This document shows positions 9,078 to 18,040 of a DNA stretch of 64,000 nt, piece by piece. Every line of letters starts with the position of its first letter. Positions within the stretch are counted from its first letter, which is position 1. Made by a program: the position numbers and the translations under genes. A model generated the notes under the pieces. That model was given only the letters and a program-made list of their open reading frames with translations, ran no database searches and had not been told where the DNA came from. Origin of the DNA: Thalassotalea psychrophila (GTDB lineage Bacteria > Pseudomonadota > Gammaproteobacteria > Enterobacterales > Alteromonadaceae); assembly GCF_031583595.1 (NCBI RefSeq), contig NZ_CP134145.1:3348001-3412000 (forward strand), given 5' to 3'.

Positions 9078-10643
9078 CTACTGAAATTTGGTAATCATTT
9101 TTTTTACAATCAACTTGTTTATATCTCTATCTTTAGTATTAAAACCAACAAACCAAGTAACAAAGACAAAGACCACACAATTTAAAAATAAAACAACAAA
9201 TAGCCGCAGATTGTCATTTAAGATGTGGGCGCTAAAAGCTAAAACCATAGAAAATGTCATAATAAAGGACATTAAGCATCGAAATATTACGTCTTTAAAA
9301 AAATATGAAATAGATAGAGAACAATACTTTTTAGAGAAAAATAAAATAATGCTCGCCCAAATCATTGTATGAAAAATAAATACAACATATAAGCTATAAG
9401 CTGGAAATGCATTTTTGAATAGAAGATAACCTACAACAAGGGGAAAGATGTTTAGAAATGAAGTGTAAATTTGAAACCTCTTTATATTTCCAACAGCTGC
9501 AATAGATGAATCTAAAGTCAAAAAAGGTTGCTGCATTAAATGTTTTATTAATAGCAAGCGGCAAAAAACTATGGCATGCTCAGGCACTTCTTTTAACCAT
9601 AAACTGAAAATATATGGCATTTCTATGATAACTGGTATATAAAATATCATTAATAAAAAAAACGATACCTTACTGCCTAATAAAGATGCATTAAGCATCA
9701 ATGTACGATTACCACCACCTTCACTTTTAACTATAAGTGGGTTTAAAGCTTTGAGCATTGTTGATGAGAATGCCCCTAATTGCCCGCTTACTTGTGCTGC
9801 AATAGCTTGCGCTGCATTTACAACAGGTCCAAAGAACATATTTAAAATGATTCCTTGTCCATAAAAAGACAACATACTTGTAGATGATCCTAAAAATGAC
9901 CAAGACGCAAACCCGCCCATTTCTATAAACAAAGGTTTGTCAAAATATTTTTTAATGTTTATGTCTACTTCACAGTAGTTTTTATGACAATAAACTCGTT
10001 TTATAAGTAGCATTAAAATTGCTGATATTGCCATTAATAAACCAAAGCTAATCAGTTTATCAAAGTCGGTATAGGTGATATAAATTGCAACGCCTAGTTT
10101 TAAGAACGCTTCTAGTACACCAGTTATAGCGACAAACAGCATATTTTCATGTGCGTTAATCACAGCATCATACGGTACTGAAATGATAGTAAAGAAAGTA
10201 CTTATCACCATAAACTGAAATACATATTTTGCCGCTTGCATCCTGTTTTGCGGAATATCTAACACATTTTCAAATAGAAAATAGCCAACAACTTCTAAAA
10301 GTATTACTACGGCTATAGCAATAAGAGCGTGAAGGAGAATACTTACGTTAAAAATATTCTTTTGTTTGTCTGTATTCCCTTCACCTTGGGCATACGACAT
10401 AAAACGTTGGGATGCTGCAGCCATAGCCGCATTTAAAAACACTAACATAGCAACCATACCGGCTACTAAGCTATATATACCAAAATCTTCTGTACCTAAA
10501 GAGCCTAAAACTAACCTGGTGACATACAAAGATATAAAAACAGTAATAGCCATGCGAGCGTAAAGAAAGCCTGTATTTTTGGCTACGCGTTTTGCGCTAG
10601 CATGTCCTTTGTTACTGCTAGGTTCGGTTATTGACTTGGTCAT
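9078..10643 (-). CDS. Wzx-type polysaccharide flippase (first copy)
   Basis: A 521-residue integral membrane protein with about 14 predicted membrane segments, of the MOP/PST exporter superfamily. The beginning of the first helix region, NTGFLYARMAITVFISLYVTRLVLGSLGTEDFGIYSLV, is characteristic of Wzx/RfbX-like proteins. It should flip undecaprenyl-diphosphate repeat units from the cytoplasmic to the periplasmic leaflet. It lies about 44 bp downstream of the Wzc-like kinase gene and upstream of the glycosyltransferase genes, as expected in a Wzx/Wzy-dependent operon. A second, diverged flippase is encoded at 18041-19348. Confidence 0.88.
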   Translation of the reverse strand: MTKSITEPSSNKGHASAKRVAKNTGFLYARMAITVFISLYVTRLVLGSLGTEDFGIYSLVAGMVAMLVFLNAAMAAASQRFMSYAQGEGNTDKQKNIFNVSILLHALIAIAVVILLEVVGYFLFENVLDIPQNRMQAAKYVFQFMVISTFFTIISVPYDAVINAHENMLFVAITGVLEAFLKLGVAIYITYTDFDKLISFGLLMAISAILMLLIKRVYCHKNYCEVDINIKKYFDKPLFIEMGGFASWSFLGSSTSMLSFYGQGIILNMFFGPVVNAAQAIAAQVSGQLGAFSSTMLKALNPLIVKSEGGGNRTLMLNASLLGSKVSFFLLMIFYIPVIIEMPYIFSLWLKEVPEHAIVFCRLLLIKHLMQQPFLTLDSSIAAVGNIKRFQIYTSFLNIFPLVVGYLLFKNAFPAYSLYVVFIFHTMIWASIILFFSKKYCSLSISYFFKDVIFRCLMSFIMTFSMVLAFSAHILNDNLRLFVVLFLNCVVFVFVTWFVGFNTKDRDINKLIVKKMITKFQ

Positions 10644-10686
10644 TTTAAATTAAGCTGAATTGTTTTTGTTATATTTTTTAAATAGG

Positions 10687-12966
10687 TTATTTAGATTTAT
10701 ATTCGTAGTTATAATAACCATACTCACCGAAATAACTGCTCGCTTTCTTCTCAACAGCATTAAATATAATGCCTTTTATGTCGATACCATTTAATTCGAA
10801 TCGGTTTGCTGCTGCGGCAATTTCTTTTAATGAGGTTTGATTAAAGCGTGTAAGTAATAAAGTAGTACCTACATGGTGACCTATAATTGCAGGATCGGTT
10901 ACGGCTAAAATAGGTGGAGTATCAATAATCACTAAGTCATATTCACTGGCAACTGTATTTAACAGGTCGGTAAAGCGTTGTCCCATTAATAACTCAGACG
11001 GGTTTGGTGGTATTTGACCTCGGGTTAATAAGCTTAAGTTCTCAACATCTGTATTTTTAATAGCTGTATTTAAATCTATATCACCAATTAGATGATCGGA
11101 TAAACCATTGTCCCAAAGTTTACCAAACATCTTTTGTACATAACCTTTGCGCATATCAGCGTCAATTAAAAGTACCTTTTGGCCTGATTGTGCTAGTACA
11201 GTCGCAAGGTTGGCTGAGATAAATGACTTACCCACTTCAGGGCTTGCACCTGAGATCATTATAATGTTATTTTTAGCTTCGAGCATGGCAAAGTGTAGTG
11301 ATGTTCTTAAACTTCTAATTGCTTCGATTGCAAGATCGGAGGGATTTGCTTTCGCTACTAATATTTCTTGTACTTGTTTCTTTTTACGACCCAGTTTTGT
11401 GCTAAGTTTTTCTTTTAATTTTTGCTTATCTAAAAACTTAGTTTGCGTGTCACTTAAAGGTATTGTGGCATAAACCGTTAAACCGATATCTTCAAAATCT
11501 TGTGGGTTGGTTACGCCCCGATGAAATGCAGCTTTAATTAGTACGAATGCGACAGATAATATCCCCCCCAAGAAGGCAGCAATAATTACCATCATAGGCT
11601 TATTAGGTTTTATCGGTTTCCGTCCTACTACAGCTTCATCAATTATATTAATATTACCAACGGTACCAGCCTTGGCGACTTTTAATTCTTGGTTTTTATT
11701 AAGTAGGGCTAAATATATCCCTTGGTTTACTTCTACATCTCTAGCTAAACGTAAGACTTGCTGTTGAGTAGCAGGTAAGCTTTTAACAGAAGTAGTTAAT
11801 AATTCTTTTTGCTTTATTAGTTCGCTTTTCTTTTTAGCTAAAGATACATAACTTGGATGCTCTTTAGTAAAGCGTTGTGCAAGTTCAGCTTCTTTAAATG
11901 AAAGGTCATGTAAACGAGTATCTAACCTAACCACTTGTTCTAAAATTGATTGTGTTTCTAAAGAGAGATCTACCGATTCATTTTGTAGACGGTAATCATT
12001 TAAATTAACTTCGGCCAAATCTAATTCGGTTTTAACTGTTGGTATTTCATTTTGTACATAATCTATAGACTTTTGAACTTCTATCGACATGCGTTGTACA
12101 TTTTGCAGTAAAAACCCTTGAGTAATAGCGCTTAACGTTTTTAGTACAAGTTGCTGATCTGTTCCTTCATAGGCAGCGATTAAAATACCGGTATCTTTAC
12201 CCGCCCCATTAACGCTTAATGCTAATTTTATATTCCGCATTACATCTTCACGAAATAGCCTTTTTAATAAAAATGATGTTCCAGGTTTTGAATTTAATGT
12301 AGTAATTAACAGTTCTATATTACTATTTTCGGTTTTCGCAACTTGATTAAGCTTGCCTGAAAGTATTAGTTTCTCGTCATACCATAAAGTATAACTATTG
12401 TTACCTTCATTGATCACTTCAAAGGTTTTATCTAAATAGCTTGGCGATACGTTGAACTTAGCCACTTTTATTTGTTCGCCGCCCCAAGCGTAACTGTCAT
12501 CAAAAACTGCTGAAATTATTGGTTCATTATACTGAGAAGTATGTTCATCAGTTATCCCATACTTTCTAAAATAATAAGCACCTAAACTACCTTTAAGTTT
12601 TGGGGTTGCGATAATATCTAAGTTCAATTGATCAACTGCGTAACTAACAACACGGCGAGAGGTGAGAATAGCCATTTCGGTTTCTGGGTCATGCTCACCA
12701 CCGAACATTTTTTCTAAATCGGCAACACCAGGTAGGCCACCTGATTTTTCTTCAATTTGAATTAATGCATCCGCTTGATATATAGGTGGCGATAATAGCG
12801 CATTGATAATACCTATTATGGCAAATATTGAAGTAACGCATATAATTAACCATTTATTATCAAGCAGTAATCCAATTTGGCGGCCAATGTCTATTTCGTC
12901 ATTGGAATCATCTGAATTAGTTACACGGATTTTTTGATTATTTGATGATATTTTTTGTTCAGTCAT
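10687..12966 (-). CDS. wzc: Wzc-type chain-length determinant and BY-kinase (first copy)
   Basis: A 759-residue inner-membrane protein. A Wzz domain at about residues 25-120 has a TM segment (LIICVTSIFAIIGIINALL), a long periplasmic coiled-coil region follows to about residue 450, and a second TM is MMVIIAAFLGGILSVAFVLI. The C-terminal tyrosine kinase has Walker A (SGASPEVGKSFISANLA), Walker A' (VLLIDADMRKG) and Walker B (LVIIDTPPILAVTD). The tail is a tyrosine cluster (SSYFGEYGYYNYEYKSK), the usual autophosphorylation site. With the adjacent Wza and Wzb it forms the classical trio controlling polymer length and export. The 185 bp upstream hold degenerate repeats rather than a gene. Confidence 0.93.
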   Translation of the reverse strand: MTEQKISSNNQKIRVTNSDDSNDEIDIGRQIGLLLDNKWLIICVTSIFAIIGIINALLSPPIYQADALIQIEEKSGGLPGVADLEKMFGGEHDPETEMAILTSRRVVSYAVDQLNLDIIATPKLKGSLGAYYFRKYGITDEHTSQYNEPIISAVFDDSYAWGGEQIKVAKFNVSPSYLDKTFEVINEGNNSYTLWYDEKLILSGKLNQVAKTENSNIELLITTLNSKPGTSFLLKRLFREDVMRNIKLALSVNGAGKDTGILIAAYEGTDQQLVLKTLSAITQGFLLQNVQRMSIEVQKSIDYVQNEIPTVKTELDLAEVNLNDYRLQNESVDLSLETQSILEQVVRLDTRLHDLSFKEAELAQRFTKEHPSYVSLAKKKSELIKQKELLTTSVKSLPATQQQVLRLARDVEVNQGIYLALLNKNQELKVAKAGTVGNINIIDEAVVGRKPIKPNKPMMVIIAAFLGGILSVAFVLIKAAFHRGVTNPQDFEDIGLTVYATIPLSDTQTKFLDKQKLKEKLSTKLGRKKKQVQEILVAKANPSDLAIEAIRSLRTSLHFAMLEAKNNIIMISGASPEVGKSFISANLATVLAQSGQKVLLIDADMRKGYVQKMFGKLWDNGLSDHLIGDIDLNTAIKNTDVENLSLLTRGQIPPNPSELLMGQRFTDLLNTVASEYDLVIIDTPPILAVTDPAIIGHHVGTTLLLTRFNQTSLKEIAAAANRFELNGIDIKGIIFNAVEKKASSYFGEYGYYNYEYKSK

Positions 12967-13151
12967 AAGTTTCTAAGTTATAAAGCTAAAAGTAAGAGTT
13001 GGATCACCGCCTGCGCGGGAACGACGACTTTTGTGCTATGAATTAAGAGCTGGTTCACTGCCTATGCGAGGAAGATGGCCTTCGTACTATGAGTACTAAC
13101 TGGTTCCCCGATTGCTCGGAAAAGCGAGCTTGAACTATAGGTTGTTATTTA

Positions 13152-14276
13152 TTATCTATAGTCTTGGTTTACGTCACTTAAGTTACGAATACTTGTAAAT
13201 GTTGGTAATAATTGCATTATCACACGGTTCCAACGGGCCACTGGTGCACTTGTAACATATACTATGTCTAGCGGTTTTAATTCAAACTGGGTACTTAGCA
13301 GTAGCATTGCGCCGTTTGATGCATCTAGTTGGTACACATCTACAAGTTTGCCTTTTTCGGTACTTGCACGTAATACAAAAATGCCGCTAGCATCACCAGT
13401 TGTTTCACTCATACCACCTGTGTTATTTAACGCTTCAGCTAAAGTTAAACCTGCTCGGTCAATTCTTTGGGTTTCAGCTTTTGCGACATCGCCCATTACA
13501 AACACTTTTAAGCCATCGTTACGTGGCACATGAATAATATCGTTATGTTGTAATAAACGGTTTTGGCTCATGTCACCTTTTTGATATAGGGCGTATAAGT
13601 CTAGCTTTTCTTCTGATGCACTTTGCTGTGTTGCTCTTGTTAAAGTTACTGAACGCCAATCTGCTAATGGGCTAATGCCACCGGTTGCGTTAAGTGCATC
13701 TAAAATGGTCATTGGTACATTGGTAATAGGAAGTACAGCAGGTTGCTTTATTTCACCGGTAACAAACGTTCGTTGTGATCTAAATGCGGCTACTGCTACG
13801 TCTATTTGTGGGTTTTCAATGTAACGACTTAGTCGTTTGGTAATTAAGTCGCGTACTTCAGTAACTTTTAAACCTGCAACTTTTACTTTACCAATGTATG
13901 GATAGAATAATGTGCCGTCTGAATGAACCACGTTACCACTTTCACCAGCACTTCTAAATTCTCCAGCAGGTATAGTAAGCTCGGGATGGTCCCAAACGGT
14001 AATGCTTAACACATCGCCCTTGCCTATTATGTAGCTATACTCTGATATTTGAGTTTCTAACTTACTATTAAGGCTTGCTTTAGGCTCTGCTTGTTTCAAC
14101 TGAGCTAATACTTTCGGGGTGATGAACTTGGCATTGATTTGTGGTGATATGTCGAAAGACTCTTCGTTATCTGCTAATTCAACGTCGTCTACGTGGCCGC
14201 CAGGGACTAGGGTACAGGCGGAGAGGCTTGTTGATAGTAATGCTATGGTGAGGAGTTTTTTGTTTATTTTTTTCAT
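13152..14276 (-). CDS. wza: Wza-type outer-membrane polysaccharide export lipoprotein (first copy)
   Basis: A 374-residue protein with a lipoprotein signal (KKLLTIALLSTSLSAC, lipobox LSAC, Cys21). A Poly_export domain starts near residue 90 (YIIGKGDVLSITVWDHPELT), followed by SLBB-type modules (TFVTGEIKQPAVLPI and KVFVMGDVAKAETQRI). The length and order match Wza, which forms the octameric outer-membrane channel. It lies immediately before wzc in the transcribed order. Just upstream of the start, at about 14280-14310, is a run of TAGGAAC-like heptamers, so no clean ribosome binding site is seen. Confidence 0.92.
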   Translation of the reverse strand: MKKINKKLLTIALLSTSLSACTLVPGGHVDDVELADNEESFDISPQINAKFITPKVLAQLKQAEPKASLNSKLETQISEYSYIIGKGDVLSITVWDHPELTIPAGEFRSAGESGNVVHSDGTLFYPYIGKVKVAGLKVTEVRDLITKRLSRYIENPQIDVAVAAFRSQRTFVTGEIKQPAVLPITNVPMTILDALNATGGISPLADWRSVTLTRATQQSASEEKLDLYALYQKGDMSQNRLLQHNDIIHVPRNDGLKVFVMGDVAKAETQRIDRAGLTLAEALNNTGGMSETTGDASGIFVLRASTEKGKLVDVYQLDASNGAMLLLSTQFELKPLDIVYVTSAPVARWNRVIMQLLPTFTSIRNLSDVNQDYR

Positions 14277-14278
14277 AG

Positions 14279-14312
14279 GTTCTAGGAACGAGGAACTGGG
14301 AGCTAGGAACTA
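14279..14312. repeat. Degenerate TAGGAAC heptamer run upstream of wza
   Basis: The plus-strand sequence reads as decayed units of the heptamer found in perfect form at 60144-60199 (TCTAGGAACGAGGAACTGGG then AGCTAGGAAC). It abuts the wza start codon and occupies the position of its ribosome binding site. Confidence 0.7.
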
Positions 14313-14379
14313 AGTTGATTCAAGTTTAGTTTGCTGTTCAGATTCTTTGTTATTTATCCGTTATGTTTTTTAATTATTT

Positions 14380-14742
14380 TTAAAATTTTTTCTTTAATGG
14401 TTGGCCAGTACGTTTCTTTATCATTTGGCCAAGCATTGATGCGATTGTTTTTGTTTCGTTTACTAATTCTAAGCCCAGTTTAGTATCGATAATTCCAATT
14501 TTAATTCCGATATAAAGTTGTGTTACTAACTCACCCGCTGAGCCTTTTGCGTAATAAAGAAATCTTGCTGATTCTTTAGGCGTTTCACGTTCTTCGCCTT
14601 CTGCTATGTTAGAAGGAATTGAAAGTGCGGAACGGGTTATTTGGTCTTTAAAGCCGAAGTCTCGGCATTTAGCTAATTGTTTGTATACTTCGCATGCTAG
14701 AACTGAAGATCGTTTCCATACGTTTAGTTGTTCGAATTTCAT
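14380..14742 (-). CDS. Four helix bundle protein (23S IVP-like family), copy 1
   Basis: A 120-residue all-helical protein of the family originally described from 23S rRNA intervening sequences (PF05635). Diagnostic segments are QLNVWKRSSVLACEVYK, DFGFKDQITRSALSIPSNIAEG and a C-terminal helix. A good AAGGAC site precedes the ATG. The biochemical role of the family is unknown; members often sit as single genes in lipopolysaccharide and capsule regions. It is interposed between the Wzb and Wza genes and is about half identical to the second copy at 15323-15670, so the two look like paralogues. Confidence 0.85.
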   Translation of the reverse strand: MKFEQLNVWKRSSVLACEVYKQLAKCRDFGFKDQITRSALSIPSNIAEGEERETPKESARFLYYAKGSAGELVTQLYIGIKIGIIDTKLGLELVNETKTIASMLGQMIKKRTGQPLKKKF

Positions 14743-14847
14743 GATTTGTCCTTAAATTCATGTTTGTTTGAATTGTTAAGGATAGTAGAAAAATAGGAAC
14801 TATCAGTTTTCAACGTTTTTTATTATTGTCTAGTTATTATTCAACTC

Positions 14848-15279
14848 TTAAGTCAGCTTTTGTGCCCAGGCTTTGCTGTTTATTTCTATTTGTTTGTAAG
14901 CGTGTTCAAAGGCTTCTGTGCTTTTTCTGTATGGATCTGGAATGTCTTCATCAGAATTCCATTTACCTAGCAGCATTATTTTGCCTGATGCTGACGGGTA
15001 TTTTTGCATTAACACTTGTTGGTGTTTCTTTTCCATTACCAGGATTAAGTCAGCATTAGTAATTATTTCGGTACTTACTTGTCTGGCTTTATGGTTTTCA
15101 GCATTGTAGTTATTGTCAGTTAGTAACTTGGCGGCATTTTCTTCTATGCCTTTGTCTACTAACGCACCTAAGCCTGCCGAGCTTATTTGCTTACTTGGCA
15201 TCAGGCTTTGTAATATTCTTTCAGCGCTTGGGCTACGGCATATGTTGCCTATGCAAACTGTTAATATTTTATTGAACAT
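14848..15279 (-). CDS. wzb: Low-molecular-weight protein-tyrosine phosphatase (Wzb)
   Basis: A 143-residue protein with the P-loop signature CIGNICRS at residues 9-16 (Cys9 nucleophile, Arg15) and the general-acid loop DIPDPYRKS near residue 115. These define the LMW-PTP family. In polysaccharide operons this enzyme dephosphorylates the C-terminal tyrosine cluster of Wzc and thereby cycles polymerisation. The partner kinase is encoded at 10687-12966, and the two four-helix-bundle genes flank it on both sides. Confidence 0.93.
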   Translation of the reverse strand: MFNKILTVCIGNICRSPSAERILQSLMPSKQISSAGLGALVDKGIEENAAKLLTDNNYNAENHKARQVSTEIITNADLILVMEKKHQQVLMQKYPSASGKIMLLGKWNSDEDIPDPYRKSTEAFEHAYKQIEINSKAWAQKLT

Positions 15280-15322
15280 GGGATCTGAGTTAATAGTACG
15301 TACACTTCTAGTACGCGTGCTT

Positions 15323-15670
15323 CTAGTTGCGTGTAGATATTGTTTTCATAAATGCTGCTAACATTCTTGCTAGCTCTTCTGACTCTTGAATCCAATCAAG
15401 AGCTAAGTTTTTGTCGATAAAGCCAGCTTGCATTCCTATATAGGCTTGAGTTTTAAACTCTCCTATTGAAGCTTTAGAAATAGATAAAAACCTATACTTT
15501 TCTTTGTTTGTTTTTCTTTCTAATCCTTCAGCAATATTTGAAGGAACAGATAGAGCTGAACGGGTTATTTGATCTTTGAAGCCAAATTCTTTTGAAGTAC
15601 TTAACGCTTTATAAACATTAACACTTAATTGACAACTTCTTTGCCACACTTTCAAATTTTCATATTGCAT
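15323..15670 (-). CDS. Four helix bundle protein (23S IVP-like family), copy 2
   Basis: A 115-residue paralogue of the protein at 14380-14742, sharing the core FGFKDQITRSALSVPSNIAEG, followed by ERKTNKEKYRFL. An AAGGATG ribosome binding site lies upstream. It sits 43 bp upstream of wzb in the same orientation, so it is probably co-transcribed. As for copy 1, no function is known. Confidence 0.84.
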   Translation of the reverse strand: MQYENLKVWQRSCQLSVNVYKALSTSKEFGFKDQITRSALSVPSNIAEGLERKTNKEKYRFLSISKASIGEFKTQAYIGMQAGFIDKNLALDWIQESEELARMLAAFMKTISTRN

Positions 15671-15719
15671 AATTAATCATCCTTGATTTTGCTTAGTTAA
15701 ATAAGGATAGACTAATTTT

Positions 15720-16090
15720 AGTGCAATGCTTTAAGTTTAGGCACGCTTCCGCCCATTGGTTTGGCTCCAAAAGGCAGGCATTTCGTAGAAATGCGGTTTT
15801 GAATTTTAGATCCTGAAACGAGTTCAGGAAATGGTGTATCTTATACTTCTATGGTTGGCGTGAATTTATTCGCGCGTTATAGCCTTAGCTAACTCCCCTT
15901 CGGGGATTACGTCCGAATGAATTCGGACCAACCAGGTTTAAATTAATCGTTTTAACGTCCGAATGAATTCGGACCAATCGTTTTATTGGCTCCTGAAACA
16001 AGTTCAGGAAATGGTTTCCCGCCTCGGCTTTGGCATCCTGCGTCGCTCTACCTCCCCCATCCATGGAGTCGTTCGCGGGAATGACGGCAT
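15720..16090. repeat. Mosaic of dispersed short repeats between copy-2 four-helix gene and rfaH
   Basis: About 370 bp without a gene. Seen are two copies of the palindrome GTCCGAATGAATTCGGAC (15911-15928 and 15957-15974), a CCCCTTCGGGG hairpin just before the first, two copies of a CCTGAAAC(A/G)AGTTCAGGA element (one near 15811, one near 15991) and a decayed element ending CGGGAATGACGGC. The same pieces recur at 32820-32950 and at 54930-54955. The hairpins may act as terminators or mRNA stabilisers between rfaH and the downstream operon genes. Confidence 0.75.
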
Positions 16091-16092
16091 TT

Positions 16093-16641
16093 TTAATCTA
16101 GTTTTTCGAAAGATTGATTTTCTATTACAACTTCGTTTTGTTGGCCAAGCATGTTAATTAATAATATGCTGCGTTCTAAGCCGTTTTTTACTTGGTATAT
16201 AGCCTGTAGGCCTTTAAATGGGCCGTCGCTTATTTCCACTTTTTCACCCGAGGTGAAATTAAGCATTTGTTCAAGGCTTTGGTTGCTTTCACCGTCTTTT
16301 ACATCACCCTTTATTTTTTCTATCAGGTTTGTTTGTATGGTTGCATGGTTTAAACCAAAACGAACAAAACTGCCCACACCTCTTGTTGAACGAATAGCAT
16401 TAAAATTTGCTTCGCTGTCGTTAAGGTTTATAAATAAATAATTAGGGAATAGAGGTACCAGTGATACCGACTTAACTCCTTGTCTTTTTATTACCTTTGA
16501 AATTTTCGGTAAAAACACCTCAAAGCCTTGTGAGGTTAAATTGTCAAACGCACGCTGTTCTTCCCTAGACTTACTAGTTAAAAGAAACCACTTTTGCTTG
16601 TCGCCGTTTGACACACACTTCCCTTGTAACTTAGTAACCAA
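16093..16641 (-). CDS. rfaH: RfaH-type transcription antiterminator (NusG paralogue)
   Basis: The NGN domain appears as KWFLLTSKSREEQRAFDNL, then PLFPNYLFINL and IRSTRGVGSFVRFG. A KOW-like C-terminal segment follows (FTSGEKVEISDGPFKGLQAIY). This is the layout of RfaH/NusG-like proteins of about 165-180 residues. RfaH is recruited by ops DNA and carries RNA polymerase through long polysaccharide operons; being first in the operon fits that job. The start is uncertain: a TTG at 16641 gives 182 residues, and a GTG at 16614, preceded by AAGGGAAG, gives a length nearer the family. No convincing canonical ops site was found on this strand. Confidence 0.88.
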   Translation of the reverse strand: MVTKLQGKCVSNGDKQKWFLLTSKSREEQRAFDNLTSQGFEVFLPKISKVIKRQGVKSVSLVPLFPNYLFINLNDSEANFNAIRSTRGVGSFVRFGLNHATIQTNLIEKIKGDVKDGESNQSLEQMLNFTSGEKVEISDGPFKGLQAIYQVKNGLERSILLINMLGQQNEVVIENQSFEKLD

Positions 16642-17000
16642 GAAAAAAGTGAATTACTTTATTCGTGATGATTATTTACTTTTTTACTGTAAAAAGAAAC
16701 ATTCGAAATGAATTAAAAATGCATTACTTTGTTATCTACGGTTAACATTGATTTTTGCAATTACAATGGCAAGTTCTCCACCACTTGTTAACATCATGAT
16801 AATATCAGTTGTTGTTTGCAATAAATGACTTAAAGTTTGTACGTTCACACAAATTTTGAGCGGGTGCATTATAAGTAAATAGCTTGGGGAATACCATCAA
16901 TTTGTTACAATATGTAATTAAATTACAGTTCTGTTACGTGCAGTAATTTTAAAGTAGGTATTTTAATCTCATTGACAAGCATTTGAATAAAGATGTTTGG
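16642..17000. promoter_or_regulatory. AT-rich upstream region of rfaH with TGTTACA-type half-sites
   Basis: No gene is visible. It should hold the promoter for rfaH and block 1. At 16921-16938 two TTAC half-sites lie 11 bp apart, giving a weak match to the 18-bp motif found three times at 40494-40775. A single TGTTACA lies at 16903-16909. A promoter position could not be fixed. Confidence 0.4.
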
Positions 17001-17233
17001 TTAATTAAATACCCGTTTGATAAAACGAATTAGGAATTTAGGTTTGTACAGCATGATTAAATGGCGCATTATGTGTTTTAGTCGCCCGCTTAATAAAGCA
17101 AAGCCCCCTCTTCACCATAGGAAACTTTTATACTCTCTTTATTATAGCTTTTAAGCGCTTTGATAAAATGGCAAAGCGTTGATTTAAACGTTGTCTTTTT
17201 ACAAATAAGATAGAGGCTTATTGATTTGTTTTC
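17001..17233 (-). pseudogene. C-terminal remnant of a nucleotidyltransferase (paralogue of 29078-30259)
   Basis: The minus-strand frame ending at TAA 17001-17003 translates to ISLYLICKK, CHFIKALKSYNKESIKV, SYGEEGGFALLSGRLKH and RFIKRVFN. This aligns with the last 75 residues or so of the intact nucleotidyltransferase at 29078-30259 (INLYVKRQ, YGHIKKVLNGYGAESILIV, YGNKGRFPLLVGRLKH, RLIQRIKNS), with the stops at the same place. No start or upstream two-thirds of the gene remains. It is a decayed paralogue, evidence that another nucleotidyltransferase-containing cluster stood here. Confidence 0.75.
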
Positions 17234-17323
17234 CCATTTCCGCTAATTGCATTGACTAATCGAAGGATGTATAACAAACATCAAACTACGCTCACCTAAC
17301 AGCCTTGCGTTAGGTAAACTTTT

Positions 17324-17851
17324 TTAGGATTTAGATTTATGATGATCAAACGTATCTACCAAGTACACTTCTGAGCAAGAGCTACTAAAACATGGTATGG
17401 CTTCATTATTTAAGGCGACTTGTATTGCTTCGTTTACTGACAATGTATTGGCAGCACATATTTTACCAGTATGCTCTGTCGAAATTAACTCAGGCATTCC
17501 TCCTAGGGTAACAACGACACAAGGCGTACCACAAGCCAGTGCTTCTACAATAGTATTTGGTTAGTTATCTTGCAATGAGGGAGCCACAAACAAATCGGCA
17601 CTATTGTAAATACAACTTATAATGCTTTGATCTGCTATATGTCCTAACGCATGTCATGCATTGTCCACACAATAGGTTTTATAATCTGAGATGTTTCCTT
17701 TACAGACAACATTTCCCATGCGCTCCAATGAAGGTTAACTACATCAGGGTTAATTTAAGCTAATAAACCATTACTTAAAAAGTTCAAAGTATAAAAGGTT
17801 TTTACTTAATGTGTTTTTCAGTTTAAGTATGGTGTTAGCAACTCGCGCCAT
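17324..17851 (-). pseudogene. Family 4 glycosyltransferase pseudogene (WcaC-like)
   Basis: Minus-strand translation gives NPDVVNLHWSAWEML and IKPIVWTMHDM, hallmarks of the N-terminal domain. It then jumps directly to LGHIADQSIISCIYNSADL, FVAPSLQDN, a TAA stop, and PNTIVEALACGTPCVVV with LGGMPELI. The middle of the protein, well over 100 residues by family length, is therefore deleted, an in-frame stop interrupts the donor site, and stops and frameshifts break the N-terminus. The frame closes at 17324-17326. This is a dead relative of colanic-acid-type GT4 enzymes. The upstream limit is approximate. Confidence 0.82.
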
Positions 17852-18040
17852 TGTTTTTTTTAAGGCGAGTGAATAATAAAGGCTTCAAAACGTAGCGTGG
17901 TTGGTAAATTTATTAATCACTAGATAAATCAACTTATTTACTTTCAATAAACACAACTTAAGCATACAATTTAATATGTTGAAACTATTATAATAAAAAC
18001 AAACAGCAGTTAATAAATTGCTAAAATGCGTTTAATTTGA

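Noticed and set aside
14380..15670. Genuine 23S rRNA intervening sequence
   Set aside because: The four-helix-bundle genes resemble the protein of rRNA intervening sequences, but no rRNA sequence surrounds them.
17148..17325. Terminator hairpins (CGCTTTG/CAAAGCG and ACCTAAC/GTTAGGT)
   Set aside because: The first falls within the nucleotidyltransferase remnant and the second has a T-run only on the strand where no gene ends; both could be chance.
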